The notes under the pieces: generated by a model
Databases searched by the model: none
Seen by the model: the letters and a program-made list of their open reading frames with translations, nothing else
Told to the model about the DNA's origin: nothing
From: CAVOXO01 sp963700425
GTDB lineage: Bacteria; Actinomycetota; Acidimicrobiia; Acidimicrobiales; Microtrichaceae
Direction of reading: 5' to 3'
Assembly: GCA_963700425.1 (NCBI GenBank)
Contig: CAVOXO010000001.1
Coordinates: forward strand, 434,001-498,000
DNA length: 64,000 bases
Translations under genes and position numbers: made by a program
In this document: piece after piece, positions 8,757 through 18,012 of the stretch
Numbering within the stretch: the stretch's first letter is position 1
Layout of the letters: each line of letters starts with the position of its first letter

Positions 8757-10298
8757 GTGTTCGGACGACGTCGACGGGCCCGGCGCACGTGGCCCCAGCG
8801 GCTCGTGATCGCCGTCAACACGCTGCTCGCAGTGGCGTGCTTCGGCGCGGCTGCGGGGTTCACCTATGTCCAGGGCAAGGCCGCAGACATCGACACCGTG
8901 GTGATCGGAAGCGCGGCGAAGCCCACCATCGACAGCGACGAACCCCGGAACATCCTGTTGGTCGGGACCGATTCGACCGAGGGGCTGGCGAAGGGCGATC
9001 CGGTACTACGGGATCGTGACGTGGGCGGCCGTCTGGCCGACGTGATCATGATCCTGAGGGTCGACCCGGCCTCGGAGTCGGCATCGCTGTTGTCGATCCC
9101 GCGGGACACGTGGGTACCGGTCGCTCCCCGGTGGTCGACGACGAAGATCAACAGCGCTCTCGCGTCACCCGACGGCGAGACCGCCCTCATCTCTACCATC
9201 AAGCGGGACTTCGGCATCTCCATCGACAACTACGTCGAGGTCAACTTCGCGGGTTTCCGCGAGCTGGTCGACGTTCTCGGCGGCGTGCCGGTGTACATGT
9301 CGCACCCGATCCGGGACCGGCGCACCGGCCTGTGGCTGCCCGAGACCGGGTGCATCCTGATCGATCCGCCCCAGGCGTTGGCGTACGCCCGATCCCGCCA
9401 CCTCGAGTACCAGGCCGGAGACACCTATGACGCGAAGGCGAAATGGATCTCCGACCCCACCAGCGACCTCGGACGGATCAGCCGTCAGCAGGACTTCCTC
9501 CAACGAGCGGCCGAGCAGGCGATCGCCAAGGGGATTCGCAACCCTACGACCGCCTTCGGCCTGATCAATGCCGGTGTCGACGCGGTCAAGAAGGACGAGA
9601 ACCTCAACGTCGGCCAGATCCAGGATCTGATCAGCCTGTTCCGCACGTTCAACGTCAACAGCCTCGAGAGGTATGCGCTGCCGACCCGAAGTGCCGGCTC
9701 GGTGAACAAGATCGCGTACGAGAAGGTGCTGTGGGACGAGGCGCAGCCGATCCTGTCGAGATTCCGCCCCGACGGAGGGTCCGTGAACGATCCCTCGGGC
9801 GTCATCGTCGGAGTGGACGCCCGCTATCGCGGCGCCGAGTTGGCGGCGGCGTCGCTCGAGGAGTCCGGATTCGACGCCGACGTGATCTCGACGAACTCGT
9901 CCTCGAGGCGGTCACGGTCGGACACGGTCATCTCCTACGGACCCGATGGCGTCAGCGCGGCCGCGCTGGTGGCGTCGTACGTCAACGGAACGGTCACCTT
10001 CGACTACGAGGAGGACCTGCGCGGGCCTGTCGTCGAAGTGGTGCTCGGAGACACCGCCACCATCCTCGATGAGCCGCGAAGCTCGGCCGGGGTCCCCGAT
10101 CCGACGGTGCCCCGATCCTCGGTGACGACGACGGAGGTTGCCGACACCACCTCCTCGAGCACCCCGGAGGGTGTCGAGGGAGGCGAATCCGACGCCCCCC
10201 AGCCGGAAGATGTCCTCACATCACTTGACAACGAGCCGAATGACGAGACTATTGGGTTTGTTCCGATCGACGCCGACGCGTCGGCGGATTGCTCGTAG
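8757..10298 (+). CDS. LytR-CpsA-Psr (LCP) family glycan ligase with LytR_C domain
   Basis: 513 residues, intact. LCP proteins move polyprenyl-phosphate-linked glycans onto peptidoglycan (in mycobacteria, arabinogalactan) outside the membrane. A basic N-terminus (GRRRRARR) is followed by one transmembrane helix at about residues 18-38. The LCP domain shows NILLVGTD, GRLADVIMILRVDP, LLSIPRDTWVPV, the INSAL region, VDVLGGVPVYM and ALAYARSRHLEY with catalytic Arg and Asp residues. A LytR_C domain (about 340-430) and an acidic Thr/Ser-rich tail follow. Its position ahead of nucleotide-sugar and glycosyltransferase genes suggests it anchors the glycan they make. Confidence 0.9.
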   Translation: MFGRRRRARRTWPQRLVIAVNTLLAVACFGAAAGFTYVQGKAADIDTVVIGSAAKPTIDSDEPRNILLVGTDSTEGLAKGDPVLRDRDVGGRLADVIMILRVDPASESASLLSIPRDTWVPVAPRWSTTKINSALASPDGETALISTIKRDFGISIDNYVEVNFAGFRELVDVLGGVPVYMSHPIRDRRTGLWLPETGCILIDPPQALAYARSRHLEYQAGDTYDAKAKWISDPTSDLGRISRQQDFLQRAAEQAIAKGIRNPTTAFGLINAGVDAVKKDENLNVGQIQDLISLFRTFNVNSLERYALPTRSAGSVNKIAYEKVLWDEAQPILSRFRPDGGSVNDPSGVIVGVDARYRGAELAAASLEESGFDADVISTNSSSRRSRSDTVISYGPDGVSAAALVASYVNGTVTFDYEEDLRGPVVEVVLGDTATILDEPRSSAGVPDPTVPRSSVTTTEVADTTSSSTPEGVEGGESDAPQPEDVLTSLDNEPNDETIGFVPIDADASADCS

Positions 10299-10328
10299 GT
10301 CGCGCACCACGCGGCCAGAAAGGGATGT

Positions 10329-11604
10329 ATGCCAGCCAAGATCGCCGTGATCGGTACGGGCTATGTCGGACTCACGACCGGGGCGTGTCTCGCCCATCTC
10401 GGCCATGACGTCATCTGCGCCGGACGTCGATCAGGCCGAAGGTCGACGCCCTCAACCGCGGCGACATCCCGATTCTCGAGGATGGCCTGGAGGACCTCGT
10501 CGTCGACGGACGTCGATCGGGGCGACTGACGTTCGTCCTCGGCGCGAAGAACGCGGTGTCCGATGCCGAGTTCGTCTATCTGTGCGTTCCCACGCCCGAG
10601 GCGGACGACGGCTCGGCCGATCTGTCCTACATCGAGTCGGCGGCTCGCGAGATCGGGCCGGTGCTGCCGTCCGAATGCGTCGTCATCAACAAGTCGACCG
10701 TTCCCGTCGGGTCGACGAGGGTCGTCGAGCAGGCGCTGCAGCGGGGCGACGTCTTCGTCGTGTCCAACCCGGAGTTCCTCCGCGAAGGCTCGGCCGTGCG
10801 GGACTTCCTCAAGCCGGACCGGGTGGTCATCGGGGCCGACGACCAGGCCGCGGCCATCCGGATGGCCGGGTTGTACTTCGGTCTCAACGCCCCGATCATG
10901 GTCACCGATCCCGCGTCGGCCGAGACCATCAAGTACGCCTCGAACGCCTTCCTGGCGACGAAGTTGAGCTTCGTCAACGCGGTTGCCGCGGTCTGCGAAG
11001 CCGTGGGAGCGGACGTCAACGACGTCGTCCTGGGCATGGGGTACGACAAGCGCATCGGCCAGGAGTTCCTTCGTCCCGGTCCCGGTTGGGGCGGATCGTG
11101 CTTCCCGAAGGACACGATCGCACTGATTCGAATCGCGGAGGATGCGGGCTACGACTTCAAGCTCCTGCGTGGCGTCGTCGACGTCAACACCGAGCAGTTC
11201 GACCGCGTGATGCGCAAGGTGACCGAGTTGGCGGGAGGGTCGGTGGCGGGCGTTCGGATCGCGGCATGGGGTCTCACGTTCAAGGCCCGGACCGACGACA
11301 CCCGTATGTCTCCGGCGATCGAGATCATCAAGCGTCTTCAGGACGCGGGCGCAAGGTGACCGCGTTCGACCCGGCGATCAGCCGTGACATCGAAGGCATC
11401 TCGGTGGTCGATGATCCCCTGACCGCGTGCGACGACGCCGACGTGCTCGTGGTCCTGACGGAGTGGGACGAATTCAAGTGGGTCGATCTCGCCGAGGTTC
11501 ACCGTCGGATGGCCACCTCCCGCATCCTCGACACGCGGAACATCCTCGACCGCACGCGCGTCAAGCGCGAGGGCTTCGAGTACACCGGCATCGGCCGCAG
11601 TTGA
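10329..11604 (+). CDS. ugd: UDP-glucose 6-dehydrogenase, about four frame breaks
   Basis: It oxidises UDP-glucose to UDP-glucuronate with two NAD+. The start IAVIGTGYVGLTTGA is the NAD-binding fold. VYLCVPTPEADDG, NKSTVPVGST, NPEFLREGSAV, the lysine loop IKYASNAFLATK and the catalytic Cys in GPGWGGSCFPKDT follow in order, and the C-terminal domain has WGLTFKARTDDTR and VLTEWDEFKW. Single-base insertions around 10422 and 10436, another change near 10530 and a deletion near 11353 break the frame; undoing them restores a normal protein of about 420 residues. A Shine-Dalgarno AAAGGGA precedes ATG 10329. It directly feeds the decarboxylase 20 bases downstream. Confidence 0.9.
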
Positions 11605-11623
11605 CTCAAGGGGACATCACGAC

Positions 11624-12559
11624 ATGAGAGTGCTCATCACCGGCGGCGCCGGGTTCCTCGGCTCGCACCTGTGCGACGCGTTGGTCGGACGTGGGGATTC
11701 GGTCGTCTGCGTCGACAACATGATCACGGGGTCCCGGAGCAACGTCGAGCACCTTCTTCGTCGCGGCGACGTCGAACTCATCGAGGCGGACGTCTCGGAG
11801 CCCTTCGACGTGAGCGGAACGCTCGACGCGGTGCTCCACTTCGCCTCGCCCGCGTCGCCGAAGGACTATCTCGATCACCCCGTCCCGACGCTGAAGGTGG
11901 GCAGCTACGGGACCTTCAACACCCTCGATCTGGCACGCGAACACGATGCCCGATACATGGTGGCGTCGACGTCGGAGGTCTACGGGGATCCACACGTCCA
12001 TCCTCAACCGGAGTCGTACTGGGGAAACGTGAACCCGAACGGCCCACGCAGCGTCTACGACGAGGCGAAGCGGTTCGCAGAGGCGGCCACCGCCGCCTAC
12101 CGACGCACCTTCGAGGTCGACACCCGCATCGTCAGGTTCTTCAACACCTACGGTCCGAGGATGCGCGCCGAGGACGGCCGGGTGGTGTCGAACTTCATCG
12201 TCCAGGCGTTGACCGGGCGGCCCATCACCATCTACGGCGACGGTACCCAGACCCGTAGCTTCGGATACGTCGACGACACCGTCGCGGGAGTCGTCGCGTT
12301 GTTGGACAGCGACGTCCACGACCCGGTCAACATCGGGAATCCGGGCGAATTCACGATGCTGGAGTTGGCGAACCTCGTGATCGAGCTGACCGGCTCGCCG
12401 TCTCCGATCATCCACGAGCCCCTGCCGGCCGACGATCCGACCCAGCGCCGACCCGACATCACGCGGGCCCGCGAACTGCTGGGATGGGAGCCGGGGGTGG
12501 CGCTGGCCGAGGGCCTGGTTCCGACGATCGAGTACTTCCGTTCCGTGCTGGGTCGCTGA
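11624..12559 (+). CDS. uxs: UDP-glucuronate decarboxylase (UDP-xylose synthase)
   Basis: 311 residues, intact. An extended short-chain dehydrogenase that converts UDP-glucuronate to UDP-xylose. The NAD motif GGAGFLGSH is at the N-terminus. HFASPASPKDY, the PQPESYWGNVNPNG segment and the YDEAKRFAE active site (YxxxK) are hallmarks of UXS, distinguishing it from GalE or dTDP-glucose dehydratase. RFFNTYGPRM and GDGTQTRSFGYVDD complete the pattern. It lies just after ugd, which makes its substrate, so the pair forms a UDP-xylose module. Confidence 0.92.
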   Translation: MRVLITGGAGFLGSHLCDALVGRGDSVVCVDNMITGSRSNVEHLLRRGDVELIEADVSEPFDVSGTLDAVLHFASPASPKDYLDHPVPTLKVGSYGTFNTLDLAREHDARYMVASTSEVYGDPHVHPQPESYWGNVNPNGPRSVYDEAKRFAEAATAAYRRTFEVDTRIVRFFNTYGPRMRAEDGRVVSNFIVQALTGRPITIYGDGTQTRSFGYVDDTVAGVVALLDSDVHDPVNIGNPGEFTMLELANLVIELTGSPSPIIHEPLPADDPTQRRPDITRARELLGWEPGVALAEGLVPTIEYFRSVLGR

Positions 12560-12562
12560 CGA

Positions 12563-12577
12563 CCCACGGGGAGTGGG
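12563..12577. terminator. Weak hairpin between convergent uxs and fcl
   Basis: A five-base-pair stem (CCCAC / GTGGG, five-base loop) lies in the 37-base gap between two convergent genes. There is no T tract on either side, so any terminator role is tentative. Confidence 0.25.
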
Positions 12578-12596
12578 ATCGCCGGACACCGGAGAA

Positions 12597-13559
12597 TCAC
12601 ATGGGCCGAGCTTCGGCCTCGGCGCGGTGGCTCAGATACCACTCGACCGTTCGGGCGAGTCCCTCCTCGAACCGGACCTCGGCTTCGAACCCGAAGAGTT
12701 TCGCCGCCCGCGACGGGTCCACTCCTCGCCGTGGTTGACCGTCGGGATATGAGGGATCCCATCGGATCTCGCCCTCGAAGCCGACGATGTCCGCGATCAA
12801 CGGGATCAGCTCGCGAATGGGTCGTTCCTCGTTGGTCCCCAGATTGACCGGCTCGCCGCCGTCGTAGCGTTCGGCTGCCGCGACGACGCCCTCCGCCGCA
12901 TCGTCGACGAAGAGGAACTCCCGGCTGGCGGCGCCGGTTCCCCACACGACGATGTGATCCGTGCCCGATTCCTTGGCGTCGACGCACTTCTTGATGAGTG
13001 CGGGGATGACGTGGCTGACGTCGGGGTGGAACTTGTCACCGGGACCGTAGAGGTTGGTGGGCATCAGGTAGATCGCCGACTGCCCGTACTGGTCCCGGTT
13101 GGCCTGCAGCTGTACCAGATGGGCCAACTTCGCGATGCCGTAGGGCGCGTTCGTCTCTTCGGGGTACCCCGACCAGAGATCGTTCTCCGAGAACGGGACC
13201 GGAGTGAGTTTCGGGTACGAGCAGATGGTCCCGATCATCACCGTCTTGGGGACATCGAAACGTCGAGCGGCGTCGAGGACGAAGGTGCCCATGAGGAGAT
13301 TGTCGAGGTACAGGTCGGCGGGCCGCGCCCGATTCGCTCCGATCCCCCCGACGCGAGCCGCCAGGTGGATGATCAGGTCCGGCCGGGTGCCACCCACCAT
13401 CTCGTCGGCCGCCTCGCGCCGACGGAGGTCGTGGTCGGCGGAGCGCGGCGTGATGACCTCGGCGGCCCCGCGACCGGCCAGGCTCGACACGACCGCCCTC
13501 CCGAGAAACCCGTGGCCACCCGTGACCAGTACCCGGCGCGACTCCCAGAACTCACTCAT
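12597..13559 (-). CDS. fcl: GDP-L-fucose synthase
   Basis: 320 residues, intact. It epimerises and reduces GDP-4-keto-6-deoxymannose to GDP-L-fucose with NADPH. The cofactor motif GGHGFLGRAV, the AARVGGIGANRARPADLY segment, IGTICSYPK, the YGIAKL active site and NLYGPGDKFHPDVSHVIPA are characteristic of the WcaG/Fcl family. REFLFVDDAAEG and the RGVDPSRA tail also match. It is on the minus strand between two plus-strand glycan genes, with its own promoter. Its substrate comes from the Gmd encoded 10 kb away. Confidence 0.93.
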   Translation of the reverse strand: MSEFWESRRVLVTGGHGFLGRAVVSSLAGRGAAEVITPRSADHDLRRREAADEMVGGTRPDLIIHLAARVGGIGANRARPADLYLDNLLMGTFVLDAARRFDVPKTVMIGTICSYPKLTPVPFSENDLWSGYPEETNAPYGIAKLAHLVQLQANRDQYGQSAIYLMPTNLYGPGDKFHPDVSHVIPALIKKCVDAKESGTDHIVVWGTGAASREFLFVDDAAEGVVAAAERYDGGEPVNLGTNEERPIRELIPLIADIVGFEGEIRWDPSYPDGQPRRGVDPSRAAKLFGFEAEVRFEEGLARTVEWYLSHRAEAEARPM

Positions 13560-13567
13560 CGGCGCCC

Positions 13568-13573
13568 ACGCTA
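13568..13573 (-). promoter_or_regulatory. -10 box, leaderless start of fcl
   Basis: On the minus strand TAGCGT is followed by 8 bases and ATG 13559. Confidence 0.45.
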
Positions 13574-13661
13574 CCGGAGCGGTGTGAGTTGCCGAGGATG
13601 TCGCAGCACACGGCGGTCTGCAACAATCGGCCACATCGAGCGCCGCAGGGTCGCCTTCACG

Positions 13662-14737
13662 ATGCTCCAGTGCTGGCACCGTGTGCCGGGGAACCGCCAT
13701 CTCCACCGTGGAGCTGGCGAGGGCCCTGGGGGCGCGCGACGACATCGATCTCGTCGGAGTCGGCCCGTCCGGAACCCGGCTGCCGTCGCCACCGTTCACC
13801 CCACCCGTTCCGTTGCGTCGGTATCGGCTGCCCGCTCCCGTCGTCTACGAGATGTGGCACCGGTTCGGTCGGGGGTCGCCCGAACGTGTCGTGAAGGACA
13901 CCGACGTCGTCCACGCCACCGGTCCGACGGTGCCGCCGAGGGGCCGTGCGCCCCTCGTCGTGACGATTCACGACCTCTTTCCACTCCACTCGCCCGAGCA
14001 GTTCACCGCCAGGGGAGTCAGGGTCATGTCCGCCGGAATCGACGCGGCGCGTCGGCACGCGGATGTGGTGTGCTGCCCGAGTGTCGACACCATGTCCGAC
14101 TGCGTGGCCGCAGGATTTGCCGAGGACCGGTTGCGTGTCGTGCCCTGGGGCGCCACGCCCCATCGGGTCGCGGCGGCGGACCGTGAACGGGTTCTCCAGC
14201 GATACCGCCTCGACCCCGGGTACATCCTCTGGGTCGGGACGATGGAGCCGCGAAAGAATCTCTCTCTGCTCCTCGACGCCTTCCGTCGCGCTCGACGGGA
14301 CCCGGCGCGAACTCGTCCTCGTCGGCCCTGTCGGGTGGAAGGCCCAACTCGACGGCCATCTGGAGGGGATCTCCCAGCGGGTGCGCCATCTCGGATTCGT
14401 CCCGCCCGAGGACCTGCCGACGCTCTATGCCGAGGCGGGAATGCTCTGCTTCCCCAGTCTGCGTGAGGGGTTCGGGCTCCCTGCGCTGGAGGCCATGGCG
14501 GCAGGAACGCCGGTGATCGGCTCGTCAGGCGGGGCGATCGAGGAGATCGTGGGCTCCGCGGGTCTCACCGTCGATCCGACCGACGTCGAGTCCTGGTCCG
14601 ATGCCATCGAGAGGGTGGACGCGGACGACGATCTCCGATCCCAGATGAGCGAGGCGGGGAGGGAGCGGGCCGCGGCGTTCACGTGGGATCGCGCGGCTTC
14701 CGCCATGGCCGAGGTGTACCACGAGGTCGCCGGGTGA
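13662..14737 (+). CDS. GT4 glycosyltransferase, two frameshifts
   Basis: A GT-B fold family 4 glycosyltransferase, about 358 residues. From ATG 13662 it reads MLQCWHRVPGG; the frame then breaks near 13690 and resumes as TAISTVELARAL. The middle has VTIHDLFPLHSPEQF and VVPWGA. The donor domain starts with ILWVGTMEPRKNLSLLLDAF. After a second break near 14290 come LVLVGPVGWK, LGFVPPEDLPTLYAEA and EGFGLPALEAMAAGTPVI with the conserved Glu residues. Donor and acceptor are not predictable; nearby enzymes suggest GDP- or UDP-sugars. Its stop overlaps the next start by GTGA. Confidence 0.82.
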
Positions 14738-15867
14738 CCCGGCGCGTCGGCGTCAATCTCACATGGCTGGTTCCGGGTGTCGTCGGAGGGAGCGAGGAGT
14801 CGACCGTGGCCGCACTGGCGGCGGTGGCACCCATCGCCGCGGCGGAGGGTGCCGATCTGGTGACCTACGGCAGCAGGGAACTCTTCGCGGCCCATCCCGA
14901 CCTCGGCCGCATCTCGTCGGTGGTCGAGCTGGATTCAGCAGGTTCGCGCCGGGTCCGCCGCATCTGGGGAGAGTCGACCGAACTGCGCCGCGCCGCCCGC
15001 AACGACCGCGTCGACCTCATGCACCACGGCGGCGGGGTGGTTCCGCTCCGTTCGACCACGCCGTCGACTGCGGTCATCCACGACCTCCAACCGCTCGACC
15101 TGCCGGAGAACTTCTCGTCCACGAAGAGGGCGTATCTGTCGGTGATGTTGCGGCACACGGCACGCCGGGCCGACGCGATCGGCGTGCCGTCGACGTTCGT
15201 GGCGCAACGACTCGTCGATCTGCTGGACGTCGATCCCGCCGGGATCGAGGTGGTTCCCTGGTGCATGCTCGAGTCCTCGGAACCCCACGGGACGCCGATC
15301 GGTGACATCGCGGATCGATACGGGGTGCAACGGCCCTACGTGGTGTTCCCGGCGATCACCCATCCCCACAAGAACCACGAAGTGCTGCTCGCTGCGGCCC
15401 GGCTCACCGACAACGGTCCGACCGTCGTGCTCTGTGGGGGTGACGGCGACGCCGCTGCTGACGTCCGCGACGCCCTGACCTCGGCGTCCGCGACGGATCG
15501 CATCGTTCACCTCGGCCGCATACCCCGTCGTGATCTCCTCGGGCTCCTGGGGGGTGCGGCCGCACTCGTCTTCCCGTCCCGCTACGAAGGGTTCGGCCTT
15601 CCGGTGCTCGAGGCCATGACGATGGGTGTCCCGGTGGTGGTGTCGACAACCGGGGCGCTGCCGGAGGTGGCGGGATCTGCCGGGGAGCTGATCGACCCCG
15701 ACGATGTCGACGCGTGGGCGATGGCCATCGAGCGCGCCGGGGCCGATCCCGAGTGGCGCGCCGAACTCGCCGAGCGGGGCCTGGCCCAGGCCCGCCGGTT
15801 CGGTCCCGCGGTGACGGGAGGGGCTCTGTGGCGCCTCTGGAGACGAGCCATGCTGGAAGGGTCATGA
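14734..15867 (+). CDS. GT4 glycosyltransferase
   Basis: 377 residues, intact. The N-terminal acceptor domain contains LVPGVVGGSEEST, LMHHGGG and STAVIHDLQPLDLPENF. The donor domain has VVFPAITHPHKNHEVLL, LGRIPRRDLLGLL and YEGFGLPVLEAMTMGVPVV, so the metal-independent retaining GT4 features are present. It resembles actinobacterial mannosyltransferases but the sugar is unknown. Start GTG 14734 overlaps the preceding stop, and its own stop overlaps the next ATG, so three glycosyltransferase genes are translationally coupled. Confidence 0.85.
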   Translation: MTRRVGVNLTWLVPGVVGGSEESTVAALAAVAPIAAAEGADLVTYGSRELFAAHPDLGRISSVVELDSAGSRRVRRIWGESTELRRAARNDRVDLMHHGGGVVPLRSTTPSTAVIHDLQPLDLPENFSSTKRAYLSVMLRHTARRADAIGVPSTFVAQRLVDLLDVDPAGIEVVPWCMLESSEPHGTPIGDIADRYGVQRPYVVFPAITHPHKNHEVLLAAARLTDNGPTVVLCGGDGDAAADVRDALTSASATDRIVHLGRIPRRDLLGLLGGAAALVFPSRYEGFGLPVLEAMTMGVPVVVSTTGALPEVAGSAGELIDPDDVDAWAMAIERAGADPEWRAELAERGLAQARRFGPAVTGGALWRLWRRAMLEGS

Positions 15868-17096
15868 ACATCAGGGTCATCTGTCCGCACTTTGCTCCCG
15901 ACGTCGCTCCCACCGGCGAGGTCATGGGCGCCATCGTCACTGAGTTGGCCGCCCGGGGGCACCGAATCGACGTCGTGACGGCCCTTCCGTGGTACCGGGA
16001 ACACGCCATCGAATCGGGATGGTCGCACCGACCGAGCCAGACCGAGCTCACCGAATGGGGGTCGATCACGCGCCTGCACCCCTTCCCCACGGACAAATCG
16101 AACATCTGGGCACGGCTCGTCGCCTTCGGCGGCTTCACTGCGCTGGCCGCGGCTCAGGGAGTTCGAGGACCGCGACCCGACGCGGTGATCGCCATGTCGC
16201 CTCCGATCCTGCTCGGATTCGCGGGTTGGATCGCGGCCCGGCGGTGGAGGGTTCCGTTCGTGTTCAACATCCAGGATGTGTTCCCCGATGTCGCCGTCGA
16301 GGTAGGGGCGATCACGAACCGCAGGGTCATTGCGGTGGCGCACGCCGTCGAGCGGTTCCTCTACCTGCGTTCGGATGCGGTCACCGTCCTGAGTGAGGAC
16401 CTCGCGGACAACCTCCGCGCCAAGGTCGGTCCACCGAACGCCTTCCGGATCCGGATGATCCCCAACTTCGTCGACACCGATCGGGTGCGACCCGGCGATC
16501 GGGACAACTCGTACCGTGACGAGTTCGGTCTGGGTGATCGGGTCGTCGTGATGTACGCCGGGAATCTGGGGTACTCCCAGACCGTCGAGCTGCTGATCGA
16601 GGCGGCCCGACGGCGCGGTGACGACGACCGGGTCGTTTTCGTCGTCAACGGGTCGGGTTCGCGCCGGGAGGAATTGACCCGGCTCGCGACCGGTCTCGAC
16701 AACGTGGTGTTCGTCGGCCTTCAGCCCCGTGAGCGCCTGGCCGAGGTTCTGGCGGCGGGAGACATCCACACGGTGCTGCTGGGACGCGGTCTGGCTCGTT
16801 CGAGCGTTCCCTCGAAGCTGTACTCGATCCTGGCGGCCGGCCGCCCCGTGGTCGCCTCGGTCGACCCCGGCACCGAGGTCGCGCGGGTCCTGGAGAGCTC
16901 CGGCGCCGGAGCGTCGGTGCCACCCGACGACGTCGATGGCTTCTGCGCCGCGCTGGATCCGCTCGTCGACGATGCCGCCCGTCGTGGCGCGATGGGCAGT
17001 GCGGGCCGAGCGTGGGTCGATCGCTGGGTGTCCCCGGCGGCGGTCAGCGAGCAGTACGAGTCGCTCGTCGAGGAGTTGATCGAGGCGCGGCGGTGA
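15864..17096 (+). CDS. GT4 glycosyltransferase, WbuB/WcaI-like
   Basis: 410 residues, intact. It opens with VICPHFAPDVAPTGEVM and LPWYREHAI, as in WcaI/WbuB-type enzymes that add fucose or amino sugars in colanic-acid and O-antigen synthesis. MSPPILLG, FNIQDVFPDVAVEVG, MIPNFVDTD, MYAGNLGYSQ and PSKLYSILAAGRPVVASVDPGTE follow the same family pattern. A hydrophobic stretch near residues 85-125 suggests membrane association. Fucose is a possible donor sugar because fcl is close by, but that is inference. The ATG 15864 overlaps the previous stop (ATGA). Confidence 0.85.
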   Translation: MNIRVICPHFAPDVAPTGEVMGAIVTELAARGHRIDVVTALPWYREHAIESGWSHRPSQTELTEWGSITRLHPFPTDKSNIWARLVAFGGFTALAAAQGVRGPRPDAVIAMSPPILLGFAGWIAARRWRVPFVFNIQDVFPDVAVEVGAITNRRVIAVAHAVERFLYLRSDAVTVLSEDLADNLRAKVGPPNAFRIRMIPNFVDTDRVRPGDRDNSYRDEFGLGDRVVVMYAGNLGYSQTVELLIEAARRRGDDDRVVFVVNGSGSRREELTRLATGLDNVVFVGLQPRERLAEVLAAGDIHTVLLGRGLARSSVPSKLYSILAAGRPVVASVDPGTEVARVLESSGAGASVPPDDVDGFCAALDPLVDDAARRGAMGSAGRAWVDRWVSPAAVSEQYESLVEELIEARR

Positions 17097-17134
17097 GCCC
17101 GTAGGCGATACATATCAACCAGGAGGTCGTCGGC

Positions 17135-17140
17135 TACCGT
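17135..17140 (+). promoter_or_regulatory. Candidate -10 box before the 17.1 kb gene
   Basis: TACCGT is followed by 10 bases and ATG 17151. An AGGAGG at 17121-17126 is too far from the ATG to be its ribosome site, supporting a leaderless start. Confidence 0.4.
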
Positions 17141-17150
17141 TGGCGGCGCT

Positions 17151-18010
17151 ATGGCAACCCGCTCGTCGTCCAAGAAGATCAAAGCGGTCCAGCAGGCGGG
17201 TGTCACCCGGTCCGCGGGCCAGCGTCGCAACCTCGGATACCCACTCCTCATCGCGGCGATCGTGATCGTCGGGAGCGTGTTGGTGCTCCTGGCACGCGAC
17301 CACCGGATCAACAAGGACGGTGAGCGCCCGGTGCTGGGTCAGGACTCCTGGACCTCCGCCTTCGGGACCTATGTGTGTTCCGAGTACGGGCCGATCTTCA
17401 GCGACGTCGACGGATCCGATGCAGGCGACCTGGGGATTCACTCCCACGACGATGGCCTGATCGCCATCCATCCGACCGACGAGAGCGTCGCCGCGGAGAA
17501 CGCCACCCTGGGCAAGTACTTCGATGCCGTCGGCATCACCGTGACCGACGACTCCTGGACGCAACCCGATGCCGAGGGCGGCGAGGTCACCCACGCCGCC
17601 GGCGACCCGTGCGGCGTCGGGGAGGACGAGACGACCGACACCGTCGTCCGCCTGCTCGAGTGGCCGCCGCAGGCGTCGAACGACGCCGATCCGAAGGTGT
17701 ACGACTCCGATTTCGCCGACGTTCGCCTGATCGAGGACGGCCAGACGTTCCTCCTCGTCCTGGTCCCTGCGGACATGGACATCAACGACGTCGACCTGCC
17801 GCCGTCGGCCAACTCGATCGGAAGCCCCGCCCCTCATCCCACCGACGCCGCGCCGAGTGAGACCACCGACTCCGTTCCGGGCGAGGGCGACACCACCGCC
17901 ACCATTCCTGTCGAGGGCGACAGCACCGCCACCATTCCTGGGAGGGCGACCCGGCCCAGTCGGTTCCTGCTGAGGGCGACGCGGTCACCGCCAGCACCAC
18001 CCCCGGCTGA
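17151..18010 (+). CDS. Membrane-anchored extracytoplasmic protein of unknown function, one frameshift
   Basis: About 286 residues. A basic cytoplasmic N-terminus, one transmembrane helix at about residues 26-47, then an extracellular domain of about 170 residues with two Cys (TYVCSEYG and GDPCGVG) and a HSHDDGLIAIHP motif. The tail is a 10-residue repeat of the type EGDTTATIP. The frame breaks at about 17940 at a repeat junction; with one base restored the tail reads to TGA 18008-18010. I do not recognise the domain with certainty; the HSHDDG...HP motif slightly recalls DUF3105-type proteins. It stands 3 bases before the pyrophosphorylase gene and is probably co-transcribed with it. Confidence 0.6.
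17883..18000 (+). repeat. 30-bp tandem repeat encoding an EGD-rich tail
   Basis: Four degenerate units start at 17883, 17913, 17942 and 17972, each encoding EGD plus seven residues. Spacing is 30, 29 and 30 bases: the short interval coincides with the frame break, so a one-base deletion sits at the unit 2-3 junction. Confidence 0.7.
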
Positions 18011-18012
18011 CG

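Noticed and set aside
10329..11604. Programmed ribosomal frameshifting in ugd, ftsE, ftsX or other split genes
   Set aside because: There are no common slippery heptamers or downstream pseudoknots, several breaks occur per gene, and related enzymes elsewhere are read in one frame.
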